Part shown: piece after piece, positions 1-10,396 of the stretch
How positions within the stretch are numbered: the stretch's first letter is position 1
How the letters are laid out: the number at the start of each line of letters is the position of its first letter
From: JAKFDI01 sp044508835
GTDB lineage: Bacteria > Pseudomonadota > Gammaproteobacteria > Burkholderiales > Burkholderiaceae_C
NCBI GenBank assembly: GCA_044508835.1
Contig: JBIQHD010000007.1
Coordinates: forward strand, 1-64,000
DNA: 64,000 nucleotides
Reading direction: 5' to 3'
Position numbers and translations under genes: made by a program
The notes under the pieces: model-generated
The model's database searches: none
What the model was told of the DNA's origin: nothing
What the model saw: the letters and a program-made list of their open reading frames with translations, nothing else

Positions 1-2029
<2,029 letters not shown>

Positions 2030-2060
2030 CGCGGACTCCGTAGGACTAGGGATAACGCGA

Positions 2061-2089
2061 AGCGTACGTGACGAAGCCCCGAGGCTCAA
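2061..2089 (-). promoter_or_regulatory. Candidate sigma-70 promoter of gltB
   Basis: On the minus strand TTGAGC (2084-2089) and TACGCT (2061-2066) are separated by exactly 17 bp, placing a start about 25 nt upstream of the gltB ATG. Both hexamers match the consensus only partly, so this is a weak prediction. Confidence 0.3.
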
Positions 2090-2103
2090 GCGGTTTTACG
2101 GCG

Positions 2104-2162
2104 TAAGTGTCCCTATTTATTCCTTGCACCATCAAGGTGCGATTTTAATTGGGGACACTTTA
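2104..2162. repeat. Palindromic 3' end associated with the RAYT transposase gene
   Basis: An AT-rich island in GC-rich DNA. Outer arms AAGTGTCCC (2105-2113) and GGGACACTT (2152-2160) are perfect 9-bp inverted repeats. Inside is a small hairpin, GCACC (2126-2130) with GGTGC (2136-2140) and a 5-nt loop. The TAA stop of the transposase (2160-2162) overlaps the right arm. Nested hairpins at the 3' end of a Y1-type transposase gene resemble the subterminal ends recognised by IS200/RAYT enzymes, so this probably marks one end of the element; that is inference. Confidence 0.6.
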
Positions 2163-2852
2163 TTGGGCCAAAGCCCGCGGCCGGCCACGCGCCGCCGGCC
2201 TGGCGCGGCGGGCCGCCGCCTGCTCGATCTCCTCGACGAAGGCCTCGGTGCCGAGTGCCCAGCCCCGGGCGAGCGCCGTCGACAACCGCTCGATCTCCCG
2301 CGATGTGAGCGAACGCTCCAGAATCTCCCGATACCGGGCCTCGCGCTCGAACGGCGTGTTTCCGAGACGCCACAGGAAGGGGTGCGCGGACACCAGGGGA
2401 TCGACCCGGCGGCCGAGGTGATGCGCGGCGCTCGACCATTTCCACTCGTCCGGCGCGGCGACGAGCTGGCGCCACACCGGCGCCTGCTCGATCGCCACCA
2501 TGCACGGCAGGAGGTACGTGTCGGCCTCGACCACGGTGCTGCGGAACCGGTCGCCCCATACCGAGCCGCGGCAGGCATGCCGGCTGTTGAAGCCCCCGAC
2601 GTACCGGCGTGCGGTCTTCTGCATGACGCGCGTCAGGTCGGCCGCCTGCGCCGGCGTGAGCAGCAGCTGCACTTCGTCATCGAGCAGCACGTAGGCGTGG
2701 ACGGCGACATGGCATTCCTTGGCGGCATCGCGCAGCGCCACCAGGTAGTTCGTGCGATCAACCGCGTCGCGGAAGACCGGCTGGCCCGCCAGCCCGCTCT
2801 GCGCCACCAGATGCAGGCGGCCGCCGACCGCCAGGCGCGGCAAGCGGGCCAT
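2160..2852 (-). CDS. REP-associated tyrosine transposase (RAYT) with altered HUH motif
   Basis: 230-residue Y1_Tnp/RAYT-family protein. These are single-strand DNA nucleases, usually chromosomal and linked to REP palindromes. Family landmarks: an N-terminal LHLVAQSG strand, HAYVLLDDEVQLLLTP where the family has MPNHVHLLL, then RVMQKTARRYVGGFN containing the probable catalytic Tyr84, followed by GSVWGDRFRS and EWKWSSAAHHLG. The metal-binding HUH pair is replaced by Glu60-Val61-Gln62, so the usual active site looks lost, whereas Tyr84 is kept. The reading frame is intact. It sits between gltB and dgt and ends in a palindrome (2104-2162). It is either a domesticated or inactive RAYT or one with changed metal chemistry. 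Confidence 0.85.
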   Translation of the reverse strand: MARLPRLAVGGRLHLVAQSGLAGQPVFRDAVDRTNYLVALRDAAKECHVAVHAYVLLDDEVQLLLTPAQAADLTRVMQKTARRYVGGFNSRHACRGSVWGDRFRSTVVEADTYLLPCMVAIEQAPVWRQLVAAPDEWKWSSAAHHLGRRVDPLVSAHPFLWRLGNTPFEREARYREILERSLTSREIERLSTALARGWALGTEAFVEEIEQAAARRARPAARGRPRALAQ

Positions 2853-2886
2853 CTCAGTGGCGCCCGGCGACCCGAAGCCACTGACG

Positions 2887-2926
2887 CGCCCCCTCGGGGG
2901 GCAGCGAACGAAGTGAGCGTGGGGGC
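2887..2926. repeat. REP-like intergenic palindrome
   Basis: A stretch around CCCCCTCGGGGGG (2889-2901) followed by an AACGAAGTGAGCGTGGGGGC tail, lying between the RAYT gene and dgt. The CCCTCGGGGG core recurs near 32007 and, reversed, at 13077-13092, so it belongs to a family dispersed in this window. It could be a substrate of the neighbouring RAYT enzyme, but no mobilisation evidence is visible. Confidence 0.5.
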
Positions 2927-2992
2927 TGTTTCATCAGCGGCGCCGCGAGCGGCCAGCCGCGGCGCACGGCGTCGCCGGCGCGGGCCGCATGC

Positions 2993-4201
2993 CTAGCCTT
3001 GAGCCCGCACGTCGAGCGGCGGGCCGAAGGAGGCGCCGTCGGCCGGCGGCGCATCGTCGAACAGGCGCTCGCCCGTCAGCCGCTGGTGCTCGCGCAAGGC
3101 GAAGCGGTCGGTCATGCCGGCGATGTAGTCGGCCACGTCGCGGGCGCGCCGGGACGGCGTCGCATCGGGCGCGCTGGCGGGACCTTCGCCGCCGTCGATG
3201 TAGGCCGCGAACAGGTCGCGGATGACGCGCCGCGCCCGGCCGGTGGTCTCGCTCACCTGCGGATGGCGGTAGAGCCGGGTCCGCAGGAAGACCTTGAGGG
3301 GCGCGCTCTCGGCGACGGCGGCGGCGCTGAACCGCACCAGCGGGGGCGCCCGGCGCGCCTCGTCGGGGCTCGCGACGCCCGAGGCCTCGATCGCCGCGCG
3401 GGTCGCGTCGATCACGTCGTACACCTGCTGCGACAGCATCCGCCGCAGCGTCTCGAAGAGCACGCGACGCCCGGTCAGCCGGGGATACGCCGTGCACACC
3501 TCGCCGCGCAGCCGGGCGAACAGCGGCACCTCGTCGAGCTGTTCGATGCTCAGCAGGCCGGAGCGCACGCCGTCGTCGATGTCGTGCGTGTTGTAGGCGA
3601 TCTCATCGGCGAGGTTGCACAGCTGGGCCTCGAGGCTCGGGCGGGTGTCGTCGACGAAGCGGCGCGCCGGGCCGTCGGGCTCCGAGGCCAGCAGGCGTTC
3701 CGCCCGCGCGCGCGAGCAGTGCTTGAGGATGCCTTCGCGCGTCTCGAAGCCGAGGTTCAGGCCGTCGAACTCGGGATAGCGCTCCTCCAGCCGGTCGACG
3801 ACGCGCAGGCTCTGCAGGTTGTGCTCGAAGCCCGAGCTCTGCGCGTCCCGCCGGCGCAGGCAGTCGTTGAGCGCCTCCTGCCCGGCATGGCCGAACGGCG
3901 TGTGGCCGAGGTCGTGCGCCAGCGCGATCGCTTCGACGAGGTCCTCGTTCAGGCCCAGCGTGCGGGCGATCGAACGCCCGAGCTGCGCCACTTCCAGGGA
4001 ATGCGTGAGGCGGGTGCGGAAGAGATCGCCCTCGTGGTTGAGGAAGACCTGGGTCTTGTAGACGAGCCGGCGGAACGCCGTGCAGTGGACCACGCGGTCG
4101 CGGTCGCGCTGGAAGTCGTTGCGGGTCGGGGCGGCGGGCTCGGCGTGGCGGCGGCCGCGGCTGTCTTCCGCCCGGCAGGCGGCGGGATGCATCACGCCCA
4201 C
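2993..4201 (-). CDS. dgt: dGTP triphosphohydrolase-like protein
   Basis: 402-residue HD-domain dNTP triphosphohydrolase (dGTPase-like, type 2), which cleaves dNTPs to deoxynucleosides and triphosphate. The HD metal site is visible as RTRLTHSLEVAQ and AIALAHDLGHTPFGHAG; SRGRRHAEP and FRRLVYKTQVF near the N-terminus are typical of the family. The start could be the first codon at 4201 or Met4 at 4192. It lies 4 bp downstream of aroB and is likely co-transcribed with aroK-aroB, an arrangement common in Burkholderiales. Exact substrate range cannot be read from sequence. Confidence 0.92.
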   Translation of the reverse strand: MGVMHPAACRAEDSRGRRHAEPAAPTRNDFQRDRDRVVHCTAFRRLVYKTQVFLNHEGDLFRTRLTHSLEVAQLGRSIARTLGLNEDLVEAIALAHDLGHTPFGHAGQEALNDCLRRRDAQSSGFEHNLQSLRVVDRLEERYPEFDGLNLGFETREGILKHCSRARAERLLASEPDGPARRFVDDTRPSLEAQLCNLADEIAYNTHDIDDGVRSGLLSIEQLDEVPLFARLRGEVCTAYPRLTGRRVLFETLRRMLSQQVYDVIDATRAAIEASGVASPDEARRAPPLVRFSAAAVAESAPLKVFLRTRLYRHPQVSETTGRARRVIRDLFAAYIDGGEGPASAPDATPSRRARDVADYIAGMTDRFALREHQRLTGERLFDDAPPADGASFGPPLDVRAQG

Positions 4202-4205
4202 GGCG

Positions 4206-5309
4206 TCAACCGTCGCACAGGCTCTCGATCACGTCGGCGACGAGCGCATCGGGCGCACCGCGCACCACGGCCCTGGCCGGCCCGTCGAGCAGGACGAACC
4301 GGATGTCGCCGGCCTCGGACTTCTTGTCCAGCCGCATGAGCTCGAGATAGCGCGCCGCGCCCAGGCGCGGGCCGCGCACCGGCAGGCCGGCACGGCGCAC
4401 CAGCGCCTCGATGCGTTCGACGCGGGCGCGGTCGATCAGCCCCAGGCGCGCCGACAGCTCCGCCGCCATCACCATGCCGCAGCCCACGGCCTCGCCGTGC
4501 AGCCACTCGCCGTAGCCGAGGCCCGCCTCGATGGCGTGGCCGAAGGTGTGGCCGAAGTTGAGGATGGCGCGCAGGTTCGATTCACGTTCGTCCTGCCCGA
4601 CCACCCAGGCCTTGATCTCGCACGAGCGCTTGACGGCGTGGGCCAGCGCCTGCGCGTCGCGGTCCACCAGGGCCTCGACGTGGGCCTCGATCCAGCCCAG
4701 GAAGGCTTCGTCCGCGATCGGCCCGTACTTGATGACCTCGGCGAGCCCGGCCGCGATCTCGCGCTGCGGCAGCGTCTTCAGCACGTCCAGGTCGGCGATC
4801 ACCCGCACCGGCTGGTAGAACGCGCCGATCATGTTCTTGCCCAGCGGATGATTGATCGCCGTCTTGCCGCCGACCGACGAATCGACCTGCGCCAGCAGCG
4901 TGGTCGGCACCTGGACGTAGGGCACGCCGCGCATGTAGCACGCCGCGGCGAAGCCCGTCATGTCGCCGACGACGCCGCCGCCCAGGGCGTACAGCGTGGT
5001 CTGGCGATCGCAGCCTTCCTTCAGCAGGCGATCGAAGATGGCGTTGAGCGTCTGCCAGTTCTTGTGCGCTTCGCCGTCGGGCAGTTCGACGACGGCCACC
5101 CGGCCGTGATGCCGCGACAGCGAACCCTGCAGGCGCCGGCCGTAGAGCGGCGCCACGGCGGTGTTGGTGACGATCATGGCCGCGGCCGCGGGCGGCAGCG
5201 CCTCGAAGCTGGCCGGATCGTCCAGCACGCCGGACCCGACGACGATGTCGTAGCTTCGCCGGCCCAGATCGATGCGCACCCGGTCGGCCCGTACTTGCTC
5301 TGCATTCAT
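4206..5309 (-). CDS. aroB: 3-Dehydroquinate synthase
   Basis: 367 residues, full length. Second step of the shikimate pathway: NAD-dependent conversion of DAHP to 3-dehydroquinate in the cytosol. Seen: the NAD-binding GGGVVGDMTGFAAA segment, VPTTLLAQVDSSVGGKTAINH, and metal ligands in AEVIKYG and in FGHTFGHAIE. It follows aroK by 31 bp and precedes dgt by 4 bp on the same strand, so the aroKB pair is intact. The M-N-A-E start at 5309 is the natural one. Confidence 0.97.
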   Translation of the reverse strand: MNAEQVRADRVRIDLGRRSYDIVVGSGVLDDPASFEALPPAAAAMIVTNTAVAPLYGRRLQGSLSRHHGRVAVVELPDGEAHKNWQTLNAIFDRLLKEGCDRQTTLYALGGGVVGDMTGFAAACYMRGVPYVQVPTTLLAQVDSSVGGKTAINHPLGKNMIGAFYQPVRVIADLDVLKTLPQREIAAGLAEVIKYGPIADEAFLGWIEAHVEALVDRDAQALAHAVKRSCEIKAWVVGQDERESNLRAILNFGHTFGHAIEAGLGYGEWLHGEAVGCGMVMAAELSARLGLIDRARVERIEALVRRAGLPVRGPRLGAARYLELMRLDKKSEAGDIRFVLLDGPARAVVRGAPDALVADVIESLCDG

Positions 5310-5340
5310 GCGAACAAGTGTACGGGCGGCGGGTGGCGCG

Positions 5341-5913
5341 TCAGCGATGCGGCCCGCCCGGCGCGACCGTGCGCGGATCGACCAGCCCGGCCAACTCCAG
5401 CTGCATCAGGATCATGTTGACCAGCATCGGCACCGACGGACGGCCGGTCTCGACCACGAAATGCGCCGTCTCCCGGTACAGCGGGTCGCGCTGGGCGTAG
5501 AGCTCGCGCAGCCTGGCCAGCGGGTCGCGCACCTGGAGCAGTGGGCGCTGGGTGTCGTGGCGAAGGCGCCGGAAGAGCTCTTCCGGCGTCGACCTGAGAT
5601 AGACCACGGTCGTGCGGTCTCTCAGCGCGGCCCGGTTCTCCGCACGAAGAACGGCCCCGCCGCCCGTGGCGATGACGCCGCTCGGAAGCGCCGCCAGCTC
5701 GGCGATCACGCGCTGCTCGACGTCCCGGAAGCTTGCTTCCCCGGCGCGCTCGAAATAGCTCCGGATCGGTTCACCCAGTTGCCGCTCGATCACGGCGTCC
5801 GTGTCGAAGACGGACTGCCCGAGACGCTTGGCGAGTTGCCTGCCGACGGTGGACTTGCCTCCGCCCGGCATTCCGACGAGAGATATCGTGCGCGGCGGCG
5901 TTGCGTCTGACAC
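5341..5913 (-). CDS. aroK: Shikimate kinase
   Basis: 190 residues. Phosphorylates shikimate at the 3-OH. The Walker A loop is GMPGGGKSTVGRQLA (family consensus GxxGxGKST); FDTDAVIE and a GGG motif (ATGGGAVL) match the substrate site, and RDPLARLRELYAQRDPLYRE is the usual C-terminal lid region. The start is a GTG at 5913-5911 directly after the TGA of the upstream lipoprotein gene, so no longer start is possible; the next Met (residue 15) would remove part of the P-loop strand. Zero spacing suggests coupling to the lipoprotein gene. Confidence 0.96.
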   Translation of the reverse strand: MSDATPPRTISLVGMPGGGKSTVGRQLAKRLGQSVFDTDAVIERQLGEPIRSYFERAGEASFRDVEQRVIAELAALPSGVIATGGGAVLRAENRAALRDRTTVVYLRSTPEELFRRLRHDTQRPLLQVRDPLARLRELYAQRDPLYRETAHFVVETGRPSVPMLVNMILMQLELAGLVDPRTVAPGGPHR

Positions 5914-7647
5914 TCAGTTCGGGTTGTAGCAGCCGTCCGCGACGGTACCGCCGGACGGATTGACGAGCATCCCGGCCGGGAGCTGGCTGCTGACGCCATA
6001 GGGGCTTTCGACGAAGGCCGGGGCAATTTCGGCCTTGAACGACCCCGCGTCCGCCGCCAGGATGCCCGTCCACGTGTCACGCCCTTCGGTCCCTGATACG
6101 CCGGAGGCCGAAACCAGGATCTCGTACCGAACCCACGTCGCGACGTTCTTCGGGTATTCGATCTGCAGCACCGCCGTCCCGCTCGCATCGGTGACGTTCG
6201 AGCCCACGAATCGGATGGTCGCATCCGGCTTGCGCGGCTCGAGCTTGCCGTTTCCGTTCAGGTCTTCGCCCGTTTCGAGGATGCCGTTACGGTTCAGGTC
6301 TTCGTTCGGGCAGGTGCTGCCGGTAAAGCCGATGGTCCCGGCCACGGGCACCGGGTTGTCCACCGAAGGCGCCGATCGATTCCAGTTGCTCGGACCGTCG
6401 TAGTAGCCCTTCACGTACTCGACCAGATCCAATGAGGGGGTCAGCTGCACGCCTGCCTTCGCTTGCCCGGAGGCGTCAACGACGAGGACCACGAACCTCT
6501 TGACGTAAGTCAGACCGCTCGTTCCCTCGGAGATCGTATTGTCGGTTCCGATGGTGACGCCCAGCGCCTCGGAAATGACGGTCAGCGTGACATCGCGCTG
6601 GTTCGGGCAGGCACCGACGGCGAAATCGGCATTGTCGTAGCACACGCGGACGACAACGCCGTTCGTCGGGCTGGATCGCGAGCCGGGCACATAGGCGCTC
6701 GTCGCCACACCGTTCGCGTCGGAGTACACCACGTTGCTGCCCGTGGTCAGGGTGCCGCCGATGCCGTTCGGATCGGGCAGCGAAAAGCGCGCGCGGACGT
6801 TCACGATCGGGGCGTTGTCCGCACCGACGAACAGCGCTCGGATCTCGGACCGATTGCTCGTGTCCGCCGTGTTGACGGAGACCACGCTCGGGTTGGCGCT
6901 GACGGAAGCAGATCGGATGGTGCCGGTCGCCGCGGGAATGGCCCCGCCGCCCACGGGCTGCACGAGCACGGTGCTGACGGAGGTCACCCCTCCGGCGGAG
7001 GCCGTCACGTCCCAGTTGCCCGCAGTGGCGGGAGCGGTGTAGACGTATTCGTAGCTGCCGTTCGCATCCGTCGTCCCGGCGACGTCGGCCACATTGGGAG
7101 CCGAGACGGTGATCGCTTGGCCGGCCATCGCGTTGGAGTTGACGTCGGTGAGGCGATACTGGATCTTGTTGCCGGTCGAGGAAGGATTCACCACCGCCGG
7201 AACCAGCGTGGCCTCCACCTTGGCACCGATGACCCGAAAGGTCGCCGTGCGCTGCAAGGCGCCGCTCGTCGCGGTCACCGTCACCAGCCGGTTCGACCGG
7301 TCCGCGCCAATGGAAACACTGCCCGTCAGCGTCCCGTTTGCCGTCGTGACCGTACCGCTCGGCGACAGGGTCGCGTTGTTGTCCACCGTCATCGTCACCG
7401 GGATGTCCTTCAGCGTGTTTCTCGCCGCATCCACGGCCGTGACGGTGGCCAAGACGGTCTGGCTGCCGGAGTTGTCGACCGACGAACTGCTGAGAACGAG
7501 CGACAAGTCGGCTGCGACCGGCGTTTCCGAACCGCTCGGCCCGCTGTCCGGATCAAAAGGGGACGTTCCCGCGTTCCCTCCGCCTCCGCCGCACGCGCTC
7601 AGCATCAACCCGAGCGCCACCCCCGCCATCCAGCTTGTGATTTTCAT
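5914..7647 (-). CDS. Ig-like (Big_1-type) domain surface lipoprotein
   Basis: 577 residues from the ATG at 7647; AGAAGAG precedes it, and the longer TTG start at 7653 is less likely. Signal peptide with lipobox LMLSAC followed by a Gly-rich linker. The rest looks like tandem bacterial Ig-like domains: repeated patterns such as VTMTVDNNATLSPSGTVTTA and TDANGSYEYVYTAPATAGNW resemble the Big_1/invasin fold. Near residues 480-500 is a DLNRNGILETGEDLNGNGKL stretch that looks like a Ca-binding EF-hand/dockerin-like turn. It lies between pilQ and aroK on the same strand with 38 bp and 0 bp spacing, so it is likely expressed with the pilus genes. A role in adhesion or cell-surface organisation is inference. 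Confidence 0.85.
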   Translation of the reverse strand: MKITSWMAGVALGLMLSACGGGGGNAGTSPFDPDSGPSGSETPVAADLSLVLSSSSVDNSGSQTVLATVTAVDAARNTLKDIPVTMTVDNNATLSPSGTVTTANGTLTGSVSIGADRSNRLVTVTATSGALQRTATFRVIGAKVEATLVPAVVNPSSTGNKIQYRLTDVNSNAMAGQAITVSAPNVADVAGTTDANGSYEYVYTAPATAGNWDVTASAGGVTSVSTVLVQPVGGGAIPAATGTIRSASVSANPSVVSVNTADTSNRSEIRALFVGADNAPIVNVRARFSLPDPNGIGGTLTTGSNVVYSDANGVATSAYVPGSRSSPTNGVVVRVCYDNADFAVGACPNQRDVTLTVISEALGVTIGTDNTISEGTSGLTYVKRFVVLVVDASGQAKAGVQLTPSLDLVEYVKGYYDGPSNWNRSAPSVDNPVPVAGTIGFTGSTCPNEDLNRNGILETGEDLNGNGKLEPRKPDATIRFVGSNVTDASGTAVLQIEYPKNVATWVRYEILVSASGVSGTEGRDTWTGILAADAGSFKAEIAPAFVESPYGVSSQLPAGMLVNPSGGTVADGCYNPN

Positions 7648-7685
7648 GACCAATGCTCTTCTGTGTTTTCAGTCGGCCTGAGCGT

Positions 7686-9857
7686 TCAACGCGCCGCCGT
7701 GCGATCCGAAATGACCTTCGGCGTCAGGAAGATCAGCAACTCCGTCTTGTTCACCGTGCGGGTACGCGACTTGAACAGATTGCCGAGGACGGGCACGTCG
7801 CCGAGCACCGGCACCTTGGTCTCGTCGTTCCGGTCGGTCTGCTCATAGATGCCGCCGATCACCACCGTGCCGCCGTTCTCGACCAGGACCTGCGTCTCGA
7901 CCGCCTTGGTGTTGATGGAAAACACGCCAGCGGTCGCCGCGCCGATGCTGTCCTTGTTGATCTTCACGTCCATGATGACGTTGCCCTCGGGCGTGATCTG
8001 CGGCGTCACCTCGAGCTTCAGCGTGGCGTCCACGAACTCGATCGCCGTCGCGCCGCTCGACGTGGCCCGCTGGTAGGGAACCTTGGTGCCTTGCCGGATC
8101 ACCGCCTTGATCTGGTCCGCGGTGATCAGGCGCGGGCTCGACACGACCTTGCCCTTGCCGTCCGCCTCCAGCGCGGAGATCTCGAGATTGAGGAACCGGT
8201 TGGCGCCGGCACTGAACAACGACAGGGCGAACGTGGCCGGATCGGCGCCGCCCTGAGGCGTGGCCGGAAGGTTGACGAACTGCGAATCGGCCAGCGACAC
8301 CGCACCGGTGGTCTGCAGCGTCTGCGCACCGATCGCGTTCATATTGCCGCCGATGGTGGCGCGCGTGTCGCCCCCGAGCGAATAGCCGGGAATGCCGCCG
8401 CGGATGCCGCGAAGATCCGTCGCGCCCAGCTTGACGCCGAGCGACTTGCCGAAGGTGTCATCCGCCTCGACGATGCGGGCCTCGATCAGCACCTGGCGCA
8501 CCGGGATGTCGATCTTGGCGATCATCGCCTGCACTTCCTCGAGCTTGGAGGGAATGTCGGAGACGAAGAGCTGGTTGGTGCGCGTCTCGTAGATGACGCT
8601 GCCGCGCGGCGAAAGAATGCGGGTGGCCGTGGAGCCGCCGCCACCGCCCTGCCCGGCAGTCTGCCCCGTGAGGCCCTTGGCCACTTCCTCGGCCTTGGTG
8701 TAGTTCAGCTGGAACGACTGCGTGCGCACCGGCTCGAGCGCGGCGATCTGCGCCTGGGATTCGAGATCGAGCTTCTCCTTCGCCGCCAGTTCGTCCTTGG
8801 GCGCGATCCAGATCACGTTGCCCGACTTGCGCAGGCCGAGGCCCTTGGCCTGGAGGATGATGTCCAGCGCCTGGTCCCAGGGCACGTCCTTCAGGCGCAG
8901 CGTCACGTTGCCGGTGACGGAATCGCTGGTGACGACGTTGAAGTTGGTGAAGTCGGCGATGACCTGCAGCAGTGCCCGCACCTCGATGTTCTGGAAGTTG
9001 AGCGACAGCTTCTCGCCCTGGTAGCCCGGCCCCTGGGTCAGCTTGTTGGGGTCGATCTTCTGCGGGCGCACTTCGAGAACGAACTGGTTGTCGCTCTGGT
9101 AGGCGCTGTGTTCCCAGGCGCCGCGCGGCTCGACCACGAGGCGGACGCGGTCCCCCGATTGCGCGGCGGAGACCGACTGGACCGGCGTGCCGAAATCGGT
9201 CACGTCCAGGCGCCGGCGCAGGCGGTCGGGCAGGGTCGAGCGCATGAACTCGACGACCAGGCTCTGGCCCTGCTGGCGGATGTCCACGCCCACCTGGTTG
9301 TTCGGCAGGTCGACGACCACGCGGCCGGCGCCGTCCGGGCCGCGCCGGAAGTCGATGTCGTTGAGCGCCAGCGTGTCGGTGTTGAGGTTCTCCGCGAACC
9401 GCACCGACTGCCCTGCCGCCGCGGCTGCCGGCGCCGCCACGGTGGCCCCGCTCGATTCGAGCACGACCACCAGGGCCTTGCCCTGGAGCTCGGCGCGGTA
9501 GTTGGCCGGCGACTTCAGGTTGAGCACGAGGCGGGTGCGTTCGCCCGACTGCGCCACCGTGACCGAGCGCAGGTTGCCCTGGTTGATCTCGACGTTGGAG
9601 CGGCCCAGCGCGTTGCCGACGCCCGGCAGGTCGATCGCCACCCGCGGCGGCGTCTGCACCGCGAAGCCGTTGGGCACCGCGGCGAGCGGCTCGGAGAGTT
9701 CGACCCGGATCACTTCCACGCCGGCCTGCTGCGTGCTGTTGATCGACTGGATCGCGTTCTGGGCCCAGGCCGACACCGAGGCTCCGAAGAACATCGCGAG
9801 CGCCGCCACCCCGGCCCGCCAGTTTCCGCTCATTCGCTTCTCCCAATTGTTCTTCAT
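7686..9857 (-). CDS. pilQ: Type IV pilus secretin PilQ
   Basis: 723 residues. Forms the outer-membrane pore for the type IV pilus. The start is the ATG at 9857 (MKNNWEKRMSG), which gives a signal peptide ending AWAQ; the open frame extends further upstream only as a shadow of pilP. Order: two AMIN-type domains (about residues 35-270), a secretin N/STN region (FQNIEVRALLQVIADFTNFN), the KLEEVQAMIAKIDIPVRQVL linker typical of secretins, then the C-terminal secretin barrel with KVPVLGDVPVLGNLFK. It overlaps the pilP stop by ATGA. Last of the pilMNOPQ block. Confidence 0.97.
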   Translation of the reverse strand: MKNNWEKRMSGNWRAGVAALAMFFGASVSAWAQNAIQSINSTQQAGVEVIRVELSEPLAAVPNGFAVQTPPRVAIDLPGVGNALGRSNVEINQGNLRSVTVAQSGERTRLVLNLKSPANYRAELQGKALVVVLESSGATVAAPAAAAAGQSVRFAENLNTDTLALNDIDFRRGPDGAGRVVVDLPNNQVGVDIRQQGQSLVVEFMRSTLPDRLRRRLDVTDFGTPVQSVSAAQSGDRVRLVVEPRGAWEHSAYQSDNQFVLEVRPQKIDPNKLTQGPGYQGEKLSLNFQNIEVRALLQVIADFTNFNVVTSDSVTGNVTLRLKDVPWDQALDIILQAKGLGLRKSGNVIWIAPKDELAAKEKLDLESQAQIAALEPVRTQSFQLNYTKAEEVAKGLTGQTAGQGGGGGSTATRILSPRGSVIYETRTNQLFVSDIPSKLEEVQAMIAKIDIPVRQVLIEARIVEADDTFGKSLGVKLGATDLRGIRGGIPGYSLGGDTRATIGGNMNAIGAQTLQTTGAVSLADSQFVNLPATPQGGADPATFALSLFSAGANRFLNLEISALEADGKGKVVSSPRLITADQIKAVIRQGTKVPYQRATSSGATAIEFVDATLKLEVTPQITPEGNVIMDVKINKDSIGAATAGVFSINTKAVETQVLVENGGTVVIGGIYEQTDRNDETKVPVLGDVPVLGNLFKSRTRTVNKTELLIFLTPKVISDRTAAR

Positions 9858-10396
9858 CGCGCCTTCTCCTGGAGCTGAAGCGAGCCGACGCGCTCGATCC
9901 ATTCCCCCGCCGCATCCTGAACGATCTCCCTGAGGGCGATCTCCGTCTCGGTGATCTTGGTGATCTTTCCGAAGTTCTGTCCGAGGTAGTCGCTGACCTT
10001 CACCTGATAGAGCAGGTTGTCGACCTTCAGCAGCGCGTACTGCCGCCCCTGCTTCATCACGCTGCCCACCATCGCCATGCTGTCCAGCGGGTAGGCCTCG
10101 AGCGGCTCCTTGCGCCGGTTGATCTCGGCCGTGAGCGGCGAATTCGGCTGCCGCGTCTCGCGCCGCAGCGCGACGGTGAGCTTCTGCTGGCTGAACGGCT
10201 CGACGCCGTCGGCCGCCGCATAGGGCTGCGGATCGAACTTCTTCGGCGGCGAGATCGTCTCGACGTTGGGCTTGACCTCGCGGCGCTGCTGGTCCATCCA
10301 CTGCTGCAGCTCTTCCTGCTCGGCCCCGCAGCCGACCAGACCCACCACCGCGGCGACGAGAACCACTCGCCCGAAGGTTGAACGAACGCCGCTCAT
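9854..10396 (-). CDS. pilP: Type IV pilus lipoprotein PilP
   Basis: 180 residues starting at the ATG at 10396, which overlaps the pilO stop (ATGA). Lipoprotein signal with VGLVGCGAEQEEL; the body contains the PilP hallmarks MVGSVMKQGRQYALLKVDNLLYQVKVSDYLGQNFGKI. PilP links the inner-membrane PilNO complex to the PilQ secretin. Its own stop overlaps the pilQ start. Confidence 0.96.
   Translation of the reverse strand: MSGVRSTFGRVVLVAAVVGLVGCGAEQEELQQWMDQQRREVKPNVETISPPKKFDPQPYAAADGVEPFSQQKLTVALRRETRQPNSPLTAEINRRKEPLEAYPLDSMAMVGSVMKQGRQYALLKVDNLLYQVKVSDYLGQNFGKITKITETEIALREIVQDAAGEWIERVGSLQLQEKAR

Noticed and set aside
7648..7653. TTG start for the Ig-like lipoprotein
   Set aside because: The ATG at 7647 has the better ribosome-binding-site spacing and gives a normal signal peptide.
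9858..10301. N-terminal extension of pilQ to 871 residues
   Set aside because: The extra region is a shadow of pilP; the ATG at 9857 overlaps the pilP stop and gives a proper signal peptide.
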